A DNA stretch of 64,000 bases from Clostridium estertheticum (GTDB lineage Bacteria > Bacillota > Clostridia > Clostridiales > Clostridiaceae): assembly GCF_011065935.2 (NCBI RefSeq), contig NZ_JAAMNH020000001.1:4485001-4549000 (forward strand). Direction: 5' to 3'. The notes under the pieces are model-generated. The model did no database searches and was not told the DNA's origin. It saw only the letters and a list, made by a program, of their open reading frames with translations. Position 1 is the first letter of the stretch, and each line of letters starts with the position of its first letter. The position numbers and the translations under genes were made by a program. This document shows, piece by piece, positions 28,501-36,995 of the stretch.

Positions 28501-30037
28501 ATTCACTCCACCAGGAACAAGTACTCAGCTAAGTTTACCGCTAGGTTCTAAAGCAATCCAAGAATTATTTACAATGGATTATGGAAGAATGAATGCAACT
28601 CTTGGTGTAGAATTGCCTAATACAAACATTAGAAATCAAACCACCATTCCTCTAGGCTATCTAGATCCAGCCACAGAGGTGCTTCAAGACTCAGTAACCC
28701 CAATGTCTCCAGTTGCTGGAGATGGAACTCAAATATGGAAGATAACACATAACGGCGTTGATACCCATGCCATCCATTTTCATCTTTTTGATGTTCAGCT
28801 TATTAACAGAGTAGGCTGGGACGGCGCTATCAGAAAACCGGATGCTAATGAAATGGGATGGAAGGATACAGTTAGAATGAATCCACTAGAAGATTGTATA
28901 GTTGCATTTAGACCAGTGGCTCCAAAAATAAACTTCGGACTTCCAGACAGCATAAGGCCACTTGATCCAACTGCACCGCTTGGCACAACAACTCAATTTA
29001 CGGGTATTGATCCTACTACTGGTAATCCTAAAGTTGTTACCAATGTTATGACTAACTTTGGTTGGGAGTATTTATGGCATTGCCACCTACTAGGACATGA
29101 AGAAAATGATATGATGAGGCCAATGGTGCTTAATGTAGCTCGCAGGTTGGCTATTGCACCTGTTGTTACTTTCACAAGAACTGCAGCACCTGTAACTCTT
29201 AATTGGACAGATGGGACACCAGGAAATGCTCCATCCTCCCTTGGAAATCCTTCAAGTGAGATAGGCTTCAATATAGAGAGGGCTACAATTGGTAGTAATG
29301 GCAAACCTGGAACTTATGCAAAAATAGGTTCAGCATTAGCTAATAAAACAAGCTATACGGACTTATCTGCAAATTCAACTACTAGTTATAGCTATAGAGT
29401 TATTGCTTTTAATGCAGCAGGAAATTCAATTTCTATACCAATAACTATAAGTTCACCACCTGCAGCACCAACAGAACTCGTTGCATCAGTGCAACCGGGA
29501 CCTAAGGTTAATTTAACCTTTACAGATAATGCTACAAGTGAAACTGGCTTCAATATTCAGCGTTCTGTTAATGGAGGTGCATTTACAGCTCTTGCTACTC
29601 TAGGGTCAAATAATAATACAGGTTTAGTTTATTATACTGACGTTAATGTTACAAAAGGTTCCACCTATGATTATAGAGTAATTGCAGTGAAAGGAACCCA
29701 ATTATCAAATTATTCAAATACTGCAAGTGTTACTATTCCAACTACTCCTGTAGCACCATCTTCATTGACGGCAACTGCTACTACAGGAGGAAATAACCGG
29801 GATAATGTTACACTTACTTGGGTTGATAATTCAAGTAATGAGACAAGTTTCATATTGCAAAGAGCAGATAATTCAACTTTTACAAACAATACAAATAATG
29901 CAAGTATTTCTGCAAATACAATGACAACACAACAAACTGGATTAAATCGTAGAATGACGTATTATTACAGGCTTCAAGCGGTTAATCAAAGTGGAGTATC
30001 TTCCTGGAGTAATGTTGTAATTGTAAGAACTCCATAA
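25553..30037 (+). CDS. Secreted multicopper oxidase with internal repeat insertion and C-terminal FN3 domains
   Basis: 1494 residues with a signal peptide (helix ~17-35). All four copper motifs are present: HLHGG (His216, His218), HDH (279-281), HAIHFH (His1072, 1075, 1077) and HCHLLGHEENDM (His1176, Cys1177, His1178, His1182, Met1187). Between the second and third cupredoxin parts, residues ~639-947 hold eight ~35-residue repeats of the type LTSPGTGYTTPxVTITGGGATTSATAT. The last ~290 residues form three fibronectin-III-like domains. The core resembles bilirubin-oxidase/CotA-like enzymes that oxidise metals or phenols with O2. An AGGAGGG site precedes the ATG. No LPXTG or SLH anchor was seen. 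Confidence 0.92.
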   Translation: MKFIKLKKLVNEKTFNRVLVGVITVSLVFGVGGQLYAPAAASVAPGMNPGGVPDYFGTVPNYANSPLPEVDSSGNVIPGTGIRKFVDSLPGLGAANANNLGNYLPVGVPDTTTYPGSDYYEINLVEYSQKLHSDLPQTKLRGYVQVNTTDPTVSKPSYMGPIIVAQKDRPVRIKFTNKLPIGEAGDLFLPVDTTLMGAGMGPNGVDMYTQNRATLHLHGGITPWISDGSPHQWITPAGENTPYPTGVSVKNVPDMPDPGPGSMTFFYSNQQSARLMFYHDHSYGLTRLNVYAGEAAGYMIKDDAEKALIASGDIPSDEIPLIIQDKTFVPNDTQLAKEDPTWDTAKWGGMGNLWFPHVYMPNQNPYDNSGANTMGRWDYGPWFWPPYTGLQYGPVANPLAGINGEPPMNPGVPNVSIVPESFLDTPVINGAAYPYLDVQPKPYRFKILNAANDRFFNLQLYTAKSNSKMWNANGALADSDAGEVNMVDAVKTAGYPATWPTDGRDGGVPDPAAIGPNIVQIGTEGGLLTTPAVIPAQPIDYVYNRRDIIVLSVSSKSLFMGPAERADVVIDFTKYAGKTLILYNDSAAPVPAFDPRNDYYTGNPDLTSSGGAPTTLPGYGPNTRTIMQIKVAAAPAPGYKLSDIKVTNAGTGYTSPVVTIDAPVATSGVTTTTATATALSAVDAITANNLGSGYSTAPLVTLTGGGSKTPATAKATIKIANIAISSSGVGYKTAPAVTINDSAGGTGTGASAKATLSLTGISLTTPGTGYTSVPTVAISDSAGGTGTGANATATIDPASGAVTGISITSAGIGYTTPIVTITGGGATTSATATVLGKLDNIMLTSPGTGYTTPIISLTGGGATTSATAVITSVVDKILIISPGASYTSAPTVAISGGGATTNATATATIKIVAFNLTNEGKGYLVAPAVHITDITGTGALATATLGEPLALLNKSVPIAFKASQNPLIVPDGTYVRIQDNSLKFTPPGTSTQLSLPLGSKAIQELFTMDYGRMNATLGVELPNTNIRNQTTIPLGYLDPATEVLQDSVTPMSPVAGDGTQIWKITHNGVDTHAIHFHLFDVQLINRVGWDGAIRKPDANEMGWKDTVRMNPLEDCIVAFRPVAPKINFGLPDSIRPLDPTAPLGTTTQFTGIDPTTGNPKVVTNVMTNFGWEYLWHCHLLGHEENDMMRPMVLNVARRLAIAPVVTFTRTAAPVTLNWTDGTPGNAPSSLGNPSSEIGFNIERATIGSNGKPGTYAKIGSALANKTSYTDLSANSTTSYSYRVIAFNAAGNSISIPITISSPPAAPTELVASVQPGPKVNLTFTDNATSETGFNIQRSVNGGAFTALATLGSNNNTGLVYYTDVNVTKGSTYDYRVIAVKGTQLSNYSNTASVTIPTTPVAPSSLTATATTGGNNRDNVTLTWVDNSSNETSFILQRADNSTFTNNTNNASISANTMTTQQTGLNRRMTYYYRLQAVNQSGVSSWSNVVIVRTP
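27467..28393 (+). repeat. Eight in-frame glycine/threonine-rich repeats inside the oxidase gene
   Basis: Eight degenerate ~105-120-bp units encode a pattern of hydrophobic strand, PGTGYTxxP, V-ISGGG or DSAGGTGTG turn, then Ala/Thr-rich strand. The divergence between units indicates an old array rather than a recent expansion, although units 3 and 4, and 5 and 6, are most alike. Confidence 0.85.
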
Positions 30038-30056
30038 AAATAAATATATTTTCAAG

Positions 30057-30093
30057 AAAAGAGAGAAGGACATCAACTGTCCTTCTCTCTTTT
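30057..30093. terminator. Strong bidirectional terminator after oxidase
   Basis: A perfect 16-bp stem beginning AAAAGAGAGAAGGACA with a 5-base loop; the stem ends in T4 on the plus side and A4 on the other. It separates the oxidase from the convergent efflux-pump operon. Confidence 0.92.
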
Positions 30094-30124
30094 CGACACC
30101 ATTCGAGTCACCCCCGAGGGTCTT
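30094..30124. repeat. REP-like repeat, partial copy
   Basis: CGACACCATTCGAGTCACCC followed by CCGAGGGTCTT, the left part of the GACACCTTTCGGGTTACCC repeat found at 51469, 51989 and 53088. It abuts the permease stop codon. Confidence 0.65.
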
Positions 30125-30125
30125 A

Positions 30126-31304
30126 TTATTCGTATGCTAAGGCATCTATCGGATTTAAATTTGCAGCTTTGTTGGCTGGATACATTCCAAAAACCACTCC
30201 AATTAAAAGTGAAATTCCAAATGAAAGTATGATCCAAGGAATTGAATAGACCTCTGGCACCAATTTCAAACCACCTATAACAAATTTTATAGTACAAACG
30301 CCCGCAATTATCCCCATAATACCACCTATACCTGTAACCATAAGGGCTTCAATTAAAAACTGTGTTAATATGTTACGTTTTTTTGCTCCAATGGCCTTTC
30401 TAACTCCTATTTCTCTAGTTCTCTCCGTTACGGAAACTAACATAATATTCATTATTCCTATTCCACCTACTACAAGGGATATACTTGCTATACCTGCAAG
30501 AACCACTGTAAGGGTTGTTGTAATTGAATTAAGTGAAGATAGAACCGCCGTCATATTGGTAACTCTAAAGGCATTGGTACTTTTATAAATCTTAGTCAGA
30601 AATGTAGTTAAGATTGTAACAGATTGATTTACAGTAGTAGCACTAGTTGCCTGAGCAGAAAAGCTTTTGATAACAGCTGATTTGCTAAGCTTTGTTGCTA
30701 CACTTATTGGTATAATAACTCTATCATCCGTTGAGGAGTCCACTCCATTTGCGGTTTGGGTGAGAACTCCAACAACCTTAAATTGCTGTCCTGATATTTT
30801 CATAGTCTTTCCAATGGGGCTTTGGCCTTTAAAAATATCATTAGCAACAGCTGTTCCTATAACTGCTATCTTTTGATTATAATCAATATCCAACTGGATC
30901 AAAAATCTACCCTCTTGGACTGTGGTACTATTAATGTTTGCATACTCAGGACTCGTACCCAAAACTGAAGTGGATCTACTTAAATTTCCTGATTTTACTG
31001 TACCATTACTGGAGGCCTGAGGAGCAATATCAGAAATTATAGTACTATTGTCACTTTGAAATTTTTTGAGCTCAGCATAAGTAACATTTCTGTTGCTACC
31101 TCTTCCTGTTATATTTATATTTATTAAATTTGAACCAAGCCCAGAAAGTGAGCTTGTTATACTAGAGGTACTTCCCTGTGCAACACCTACAGCAATAATT
31201 ACTGAAGCTACACCAATTATAACTCCCAGCATAGTAAGGAAAGATCTTACCTTATTTGAGACTATACTTTTTATAGCCATTCTATAAGCTTGAATAAATT
31301 TCAC
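30126..31304 (-). CDS. MacB-type ABC transporter permease
   Basis: 392 residues: an N-terminal helix, a large outside MacB periplasmic-core domain (about 45-235), then three C-terminal helices with the FtsX-like signature (GGIGIMNIMLVSVTERTREIGVRKAIGAKKRNIL). It is part of a tripartite-like efflux or mechanotransmission system. The start is GTG at 31304, after AAGGAG, overlapping the ATPase stop by one base, so translation is coupled. Substrates of such pumps include peptides, antibiotics and lipoproteins; none can be named here. Confidence 0.92.
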   Translation of the reverse strand: MKFIQAYRMAIKSIVSNKVRSFLTMLGVIIGVASVIIAVGVAQGSTSSITSSLSGLGSNLININITGRGSNRNVTYAELKKFQSDNSTIISDIAPQASSNGTVKSGNLSRSTSVLGTSPEYANINSTTVQEGRFLIQLDIDYNQKIAVIGTAVANDIFKGQSPIGKTMKISGQQFKVVGVLTQTANGVDSSTDDRVIIPISVATKLSKSAVIKSFSAQATSATTVNQSVTILTTFLTKIYKSTNAFRVTNMTAVLSSLNSITTTLTVVLAGIASISLVVGGIGIMNIMLVSVTERTREIGVRKAIGAKKRNILTQFLIEALMVTGIGGIMGIIAGVCTIKFVIGGLKLVPEVYSIPWIILSFGISLLIGVVFGMYPANKAANLNPIDALAYE

Positions 31305-31981
31305 TATACCAACTCCTTGTCCTCAGTAATTTGACCATCTGATATTCTTATAATACGTTTTGCCACAGCTGCAAGATCATTATCATGCGTTATTAAAATG
31401 ATCGTATTACCATTTGAATTAAGCTCTCTCAAAATACTCATTACTTCTATTCCAGTTTTACTGTCTAGTGCTCCAGTAGGCTCATCTGCAAGAAGTACTG
31501 GAGGTCTTGTTACTAGTGCTCTAGCAATAGCTACTCTTTGTTGCTGACCTCCTGATAGTTCACTAGGTCTATGGTGCATTCTTTCTTTAAGGCTAACCGT
31601 TGCTAGAGCTTCCATTGCTCTGCGTTTGGCTTCCTTATTGTGGACTCCTTGATAAATTAGTGGTAGTTCCACATTTTCCAGTGCCGATAGTTTTTGGAGT
31701 AAATTAAATTTCTGAAATATAAATCCAATTTTAAAATTTCTTATTTCTGCTAGGTTATCATCCTTTAATCTGCTCACTTCAAGGCCGTCTAATCTATAAC
31801 TACCAGAAGTTGGTACATCTAAGCATCCGAGCATATTCATAAGGGTAGATTTCCCTGAGCCAGAAGGCCCAACTATGGCAACAAATTCATGTAAGTTTAT
31901 ATGCAAACTTATGCCATTAAGTGCAGTTACTTTATTTTGTCCCATGGTATATATCTTGTACATATCAGTTATTTGAATCAT
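31304..31981 (-). CDS. MacB/LolD-type ABC transporter ATP-binding protein
   Basis: 225 residues with the complete nucleotide-binding set: Walker A GPSGSGKSTL, Q-loop FIFQKFNLL, signature LSGGQQQRVAIARAL, Walker B PVLLADEPTGALD and H-loop ITHD. The ...QQQRVAIARAL and DEPTGALDSKTG sequences are typical of the LolD/MacB group. The ATG at 31981 overlaps the adaptor stop by one base and the stop overlaps the permease GTG, so the three pump genes are tightly coupled. Confidence 0.95.
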   Translation of the reverse strand: MIQITDMYKIYTMGQNKVTALNGISLHINLHEFVAIVGPSGSGKSTLMNMLGCLDVPTSGSYRLDGLEVSRLKDDNLAEIRNFKIGFIFQKFNLLQKLSALENVELPLIYQGVHNKEAKRRAMEALATVSLKERMHHRPSELSGGQQQRVAIARALVTRPPVLLADEPTGALDSKTGIEVMSILRELNSNGNTIILITHDNDLAAVAKRIIRISDGQITEDKELV

Positions 31982-33837
31982 TAATTTCCTCTGCCTCCTC
32001 CGCCACTAAAGCCACCGCCGCCCATGCCACCTACTCCAGTTGTAGCAGCCTTAGTTGTAGTTGTAGACGCAGCCTTAGTTTCTGGTAAAACAACCACATC
32101 TCCTTCTTTTAAACCACTAGTAATTTCAATAGAATTGTCATTATTTAATCCAACTTGGACCTCAGTTAGTATTGAACCAGCATAATAGCTTTGCACTTTA
32201 TTTGTAGCAGTACTTGAAGTACCACTGGTTCTTCCTGAAGCTCTACCACCAAAACCAGAAGCGTTACCATTAGAAGCTATTTTAGTACTTACTGTAGCTT
32301 CACTCCTCTTACTATTTCCATTAGTAGTTGTACTAGTTGGTGCCTGTCCATACCCTCCACCATTTCTTGTCATTCCTGCTGGTGCAGAACCTGAACCTGC
32401 TCCCTTAAGGTACACAAAACTTTTTCCATTAAGTGTAGTTATCGCTTCTATAGGTACATACAAAATATTTTCCTTATTAGATACTTCTATTTCACCATTT
32501 GCATTCATTCCACCCTTAAGCTTATCTAAGTTATCATTAACTTTAACAGTTACTATAAAAGTGGTTACTCCATTTTCTGAGGTTCCAGTTACTGCAACTT
32601 TTGCAACCTCTCCAATTACAGGAGTTTTTAAAGTAGCTGGAAGTGCATCTACAGTAATACTTGCTTTCTGCCCAACCTGAAGCTTAGCTATATCTAGCTC
32701 ATCCACAGGTACATCAAATTGCATTTGCGTTGGATCTGAAACATCAGAGATCTCATCGCCTGCTTTAACAGTATCGCCAACTTTGTTAGTTATTTTTGTT
32801 ATTACTCCAGCAATAGGAGCTATTATTTTATAATTATTAAGTTGCTTTGCTTTTAAATCCATCTCAGTTTTAGCATTTGCGAGTTGTAGATCTGAGTTCT
32901 CTTTAGCTCTAGTAATATCAGCATTTTTCATTTTTAAAAGTACTTGTCCTGAATAAACCTTTTGATTTTTTGTAACTGAAATACTTTGGACTGTTCCACC
33001 AGTTGAGCTTGTAATATTCTGCTTTTTCACATAATCCAGGGCTGCTGTGCCAGTGCTTGATACTGTACCCTTTGCAGCTAAAATATCCGCACTTGCAGTC
33101 ATTGCTCCTAAAAGATCACCTGGATTATTAATTTGAATTTCAACATTGCTTGCCTGTCCACCTAAGTTATTTCCACTTGACTGGTTATTTATATTAGTCA
33201 CACTTCCATTTACGGTCTTCTTTAATGAAGTTATATATACTTTGGCAGTCTGACCAAGGGCTATTTGACCCATATCTGAAGCATTATAGCTTAACAATAC
33301 TTTAAGTTTTGTGGTATCAGCTATGGTAACAACTGTACCTCCCTTTTGAACTGTATCTCCTTGATTTACTGCAATGTCACTAATAAGTCCGCTTAAAGTT
33401 GCTTTAATTGATAGATTATTTACTGCATCATCACTTGAACCCGCTGATATTTGATTTTGTTTATAACTATTCAAATTTGAATTCACTGTTGTCTGTGCAT
33501 CAGTATCATCTAATTCATATATTATATCCCCAGCTTTAACTATATCTCCTTCTTTATAATTAACCTTTGTAACTGTGGCACCTATTTTCGAATATATTTT
33601 ACTGTCGTTTGTAAAATATATAGGACCTGAACCAGTTACTATCACATTTAAATTTCCTTTTTTTGCAATAGTAGTATTCTGATTAATTACAGCCTTTGAA
33701 GCAAAAAATTTATTCTGTACTATACTACTTTTGTATACTGCAACTATAGCTATAACCATTACTACAAGAATAATTACTTTTTTAATAGTTATTTTTGAAA
33801 CCCCATCCTTGAACTTTGTACGTAAATTTAATTTCAA
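31981..33837 (-). CDS. Efflux pump membrane-fusion (HlyD/MacA-like) adaptor
   Basis: 618 residues, long for the family. It has an N-terminal helix (about 21-39), then two lipoyl-like halves (GATVTKVNYKEGDIVKAGDIIYELDD; a second near GTVQSISVTKNQKVYSGQVL), a coiled-coil hairpin (ENSDLQLANAKTEMDLKAKQL), beta-barrel and membrane-proximal domains. The Gly/Thr-rich C-terminus ends in GVGGMGGGGFSGGGGRGN. The duplicated lipoyl region is unusual. The start is TTG 33837 after GGAAGGTG. It is first of the pump genes and directly follows the two-component pair. Confidence 0.9.
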   Translation of the reverse strand: MKLNLRTKFKDGVSKITIKKVIILVVMVIAIVAVYKSSIVQNKFFASKAVINQNTTIAKKGNLNVIVTGSGPIYFTNDSKIYSKIGATVTKVNYKEGDIVKAGDIIYELDDTDAQTTVNSNLNSYKQNQISAGSSDDAVNNLSIKATLSGLISDIAVNQGDTVQKGGTVVTIADTTKLKVLLSYNASDMGQIALGQTAKVYITSLKKTVNGSVTNINNQSSGNNLGGQASNVEIQINNPGDLLGAMTASADILAAKGTVSSTGTAALDYVKKQNITSSTGGTVQSISVTKNQKVYSGQVLLKMKNADITRAKENSDLQLANAKTEMDLKAKQLNNYKIIAPIAGVITKITNKVGDTVKAGDEISDVSDPTQMQFDVPVDELDIAKLQVGQKASITVDALPATLKTPVIGEVAKVAVTGTSENGVTTFIVTVKVNDNLDKLKGGMNANGEIEVSNKENILYVPIEAITTLNGKSFVYLKGAGSGSAPAGMTRNGGGYGQAPTSTTTNGNSKRSEATVSTKIASNGNASGFGGRASGRTSGTSSTATNKVQSYYAGSILTEVQVGLNNDNSIEITSGLKEGDVVVLPETKAASTTTTKAATTGVGGMGGGGFSGGGGRGN

Positions 33838-33899
33838 TACTTTTCACCTTCCATTCATGTTCATTAGAGTTAATATTTATTAGAGCTATTTATTTAAAA

Positions 33900-35249
33900 T
33901 TAATCTATATGATGTTTTTGCATCCTATAAATTAATGCGGAGCGAGTAATTGATAAAAGCCCAGCCGCCTTACTCTGATTTTGACCACTTAATTTTAGGG
34001 CTTTTAAAATTAACTCTCTTTCTACAACTTCTAAATTTATACCTTCCTCTGGAAAATAAATAATTGGTTCTTTGATATTTTTTCTTTGACCAAGTATTTC
34101 CATAGGAAGATTGTTTACCCTAAGTGTTTTTTCCTCACTTAAAATTACAATTCTTTCTACCACATTCTCCAGCTCACGTATATTACCAGGCCAATGATAA
34201 TTTTTAAGAAACTTAATGGCTTCAGGTGTTATTTCAGATATTTTTTCTCCTATATCATATTTTTTAATAAAATAATCTACTAAATCTATAATATCCTCTT
34301 TCCTCTGTCTTAAAGGTGGTAATTCAAGGGGAAGCACATTTAATCTGTAATATAAATCTTCTCTAAAGGTTCCTTCGTCAATTGCCACAGCTAAGTTCTT
34401 ACTAGATGTAGCAATAATTCGAACATCAATTTTAATATTGCTATTACTACCAACTCTTTGAAACTCTTTTTCTTCTATTAATCTAAGTAACTTTGCTTGG
34501 ATACTTAAGCTCATTGCCCCTACTTCCTCTATAAAAATTGTGCCATTATCTGCTAACTCAAATTTTCCAAGGGTTCTTTCCATTTCTCCTATTAAATTAG
34601 TTTTTTCACTTCCAAAGAGTTCACTGTCAATTGTGATTTCAGACTCAGTACTGCAGTTATAGACTACAAAAGCATAATTTTCTCTATTGCTCTTCTGATG
34701 TATTCTTCTTGCAAGCAATTCTTTTCCAGTTCCATTTTCACCAGTTATAAGCACTGTAGCTGTAGTTTCTGCTACCTGAGCAATGGATCTAAATACTGAA
34801 TTTACCCTTTCATTATTACTAGAAAACCTGGTGTCATCAATATCTTTTATAACTTCACCTCTAAGATAGCTGAGCTCTCCTCTAAGCCTTCCCATTTCCA
34901 TAGCCTTCTGAGCTTGAAGCAATAGCTCATCCACATCAAAAGGTTTTGTAATATAATCAAAAGCCCCACGTTTCATGCACTCGATGGCTGTATCTATACT
35001 GCCATGAGCTGTAATGATGATAACAGCTACGTGCTGCTGTATTTTTTTTAATTCTAATAGCAAGTCCATTCCATCTATATCTGGGAGTCGCAGGTCTAAA
35101 AATATCAAGTCATAACTTTGCCTTTGCATTTCTAAAAGTCCCGCTTTTCCAGAAAGGCATAGTGAAACCTGGTTACTAGTAGGTTCAAAGGCTTTTTTAA
35201 TGACCCAACCTATATACTCTTCATCATCTATCACTAAAATCTTACCCAA
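33900..35249 (-). CDS. NtrC-family response regulator lacking GAFTGA
   Basis: 449 residues. The receiver domain has phosphoacceptor Asp52 in FLDLRLPDIDG. The AAA+ domain has Walker A GENGTGKE, a Walker B-like IFIEEVGAM and arginine-rich RxDLYYRLNVLPLELPPLRQR. The Fis-type HTH lies at the end (LKLSGQNQSKAAGLLSITRSALIYRM). In the loop that contacts sigma-54, the sequence is SEKTNLIGEMERTLG, so the GAFTGA motif is absent and the Walker B Asp is Glu. It may act without sigma-54. The TTG at 35249, 6 bases after AAGGTG, overlaps the kinase stop; GTG 35252 is an alternative. It likely controls the pump genes 62 bp downstream. Confidence 0.88.
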   Translation of the reverse strand: MGKILVIDDEEYIGWVIKKAFEPTSNQVSLCLSGKAGLLEMQRQSYDLIFLDLRLPDIDGMDLLLELKKIQQHVAVIIITAHGSIDTAIECMKRGAFDYITKPFDVDELLLQAQKAMEMGRLRGELSYLRGEVIKDIDDTRFSSNNERVNSVFRSIAQVAETTATVLITGENGTGKELLARRIHQKSNRENYAFVVYNCSTESEITIDSELFGSEKTNLIGEMERTLGKFELADNGTIFIEEVGAMSLSIQAKLLRLIEEKEFQRVGSNSNIKIDVRIIATSSKNLAVAIDEGTFREDLYYRLNVLPLELPPLRQRKEDIIDLVDYFIKKYDIGEKISEITPEAIKFLKNYHWPGNIRELENVVERIVILSEEKTLRVNNLPMEILGQRKNIKEPIIYFPEEGINLEVVERELILKALKLSGQNQSKAAGLLSITRSALIYRMQKHHID

Positions 35250-36738
35250 CACTATCACCTTCCTTATCACTAATTGGTAATTCTACAACAAAATTTGACC
35301 CTTCACCTTTTTTACTGGTAACTTTTATATATCCGCCATGCATTTCAATTATCCCGTTGCTTATTGCAAGTCCAAGTCCTGTGCCCTTTGGCTTAGTAGT
35401 ATAATAGGGATTAAATATATTTTTTATTTCCAGTTCATCCATTCCTACTCCTGTATCTTCAAAATAGGTTCTTACCCATTTATCATCTTTTTCAGTTCTT
35501 ATACTTAGAGTTCCGCCAGCCTCCATAGCTTCACAGGCATTTAAAATCATATTAACAAAAACCTGTTTGATTTTATCACAGTCCATTAAAAGCTCCGGCA
35601 TTTCATCTTCTAATTCCAGGTTTAACCTTACATGCTTTTCTCCAATATATTTATTGGTGAAGGACAAAACTCCATTTATCAAAACATTAATGTTAAGTCT
35701 CATCATTAACTGTTTTGACGGCCTTGCGTAATCTAAAAGCTCTTGGATAACATTATTTTCTCGATCAGATTGTTCCACAACTATTCTTACATACTCCTCT
35801 AAGCCCTCTACATTTTTAAAGTTTTTTTCCATGAGCTGAACAGTTCCTCTTATTATGCTTAATGGATTCCTAATTTCATGTGCTACTCCTGATATCATTT
35901 GTCCTAGAGACGCAAGCTTTTCTGACCTTTTTAGCTGTTCCTCTAACCTTTCTTTCTTTTCAAGGGAATTCGCCATAATATTAATTGATTTTGCAACCTT
36001 ACCTATATCACCGTCCATGGGATCAAGCCTATAGGAAAGGTCCCTTGACATAAGTTCCAGCCCACGTCCAATTTTATAAATACTTTTATTTGAGTTATTT
36101 ACTATTATTATCATTAAAATTAGTCCTATTATTAGTCCAGCCGGTCCAAATATACCTACATATGCGAGTACCGGCCTCTCATAACGGAATTCAGGTGGAA
36201 TAGCTGTAGCAACCCAAGTAACACCAGTAACCTCTGAATTATATTTTATGGCATGAAAACACATTAAAATTTCTCGGTTTTTATAGTTTATATATTGAAC
36301 TTTATCTTTTTTCGTTTCTGCTACTTCATCTAAACTTTGAAAAAATTCACTTCCCGGTTGCTCTTGCGGTAATGTCATAGCATTGCTATGAATATTGCCA
36401 AAGGTATATGTCTTTTTATATTTCGGTAGATAGATTCCGAGGCTTGTCTCTCTTACTGTCCTAGAAAATGATTTAAGCTTTGAAGCTAATTCTTCGCCAT
36501 CTTTTGATATGTCCTCTTTGTTTTGATTTAAATTGTATAACTGCTCCTTGTTCAAATTTTCATCTATGTATAGCAATAAATTACTTTGCCTATCCTCTTG
36601 CATGGTCCTAAATACTTTTGAAGCTTTAGAGGGAAATACAAGGCTCCAGGTTAATACCCCTGCAGGAACCATTAGTACTATTAATAATATTAGTATTATT
36701 TGAAACCTTAGTCCTTTATTTAATATCCATTTCAGCAT
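35242..36738 (-). CDS. Sensor histidine kinase
   Basis: 498 residues: TM1 about 10-28, an outside sensor region of about 165 residues, TM2 about 195-217, HAMP, then HisKA with the phosphorylated His in SGVAHEIRNPLS. The HATPase domain has N box VNMILNACEAM, G1 DTGVGMD, F box and G2 TKPKGTGLGLAISNGII. The ATG at 36738 is 8 bases after GTGGGG; an upstream GTG at 36750 is inside that site. It overlaps the response-regulator gene by 8 bases. The five genes from here to 30126 have no terminator between them, so the pump is probably controlled by this pair. Confidence 0.92.
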   Translation of the reverse strand: MLKWILNKGLRFQIILILLIVLMVPAGVLTWSLVFPSKASKVFRTMQEDRQSNLLLYIDENLNKEQLYNLNQNKEDISKDGEELASKLKSFSRTVRETSLGIYLPKYKKTYTFGNIHSNAMTLPQEQPGSEFFQSLDEVAETKKDKVQYINYKNREILMCFHAIKYNSEVTGVTWVATAIPPEFRYERPVLAYVGIFGPAGLIIGLILMIIIVNNSNKSIYKIGRGLELMSRDLSYRLDPMDGDIGKVAKSINIMANSLEKKERLEEQLKRSEKLASLGQMISGVAHEIRNPLSIIRGTVQLMEKNFKNVEGLEEYVRIVVEQSDRENNVIQELLDYARPSKQLMMRLNINVLINGVLSFTNKYIGEKHVRLNLELEDEMPELLMDCDKIKQVFVNMILNACEAMEAGGTLSIRTEKDDKWVRTYFEDTGVGMDELEIKNIFNPYYTTKPKGTGLGLAISNGIIEMHGGYIKVTSKKGEGSNFVVELPISDKEGDSVG

Positions 36739-36852
36739 GATTATCCCCACTTTTTTATTATCGTTAAGTTAAAAGCTGTCTGCTTTTAAACTTTCATTTA
36801 CCTTTATATGAGATTTTCCTTATCATTGTAATATATTATATATTATATAGCG

Positions 36853-36902
36853 AAAAAATGTATGAAAGCAAACAATGACTGTTTGTTTTCATACACTTTT
36901 TT
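36853..36902. terminator. Long terminator hairpin after acyltransferase gene
   Basis: A ~21-bp stem (AAAAAATGTATGAAA... / ...TTTCATACACTTTTTT, few mismatches) with A6 and T6 ends. It lies downstream of the minus-strand acyltransferase and upstream of the kinase gene. Confidence 0.85.
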
Positions 36903-36962
36903 AATCAACATGAACCATTTTAAGGATAACTTTATGCAATGCTACATATCTTTATTTATAAT

Positions 36963-36992
36963 GGGTTTTTGCTAACGAAATGAGCTTACTAC
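36963..36992. repeat. Degenerate copy of the REP-like repeat, right half
   Basis: 30 bases align without gaps to the 3' half of the repeat at 53088-53140 (GAGCTTACTAC versus GAGCTTGCTAC), with six or seven differences. Confidence 0.45.
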
Positions 36993-36995
36993 TAA

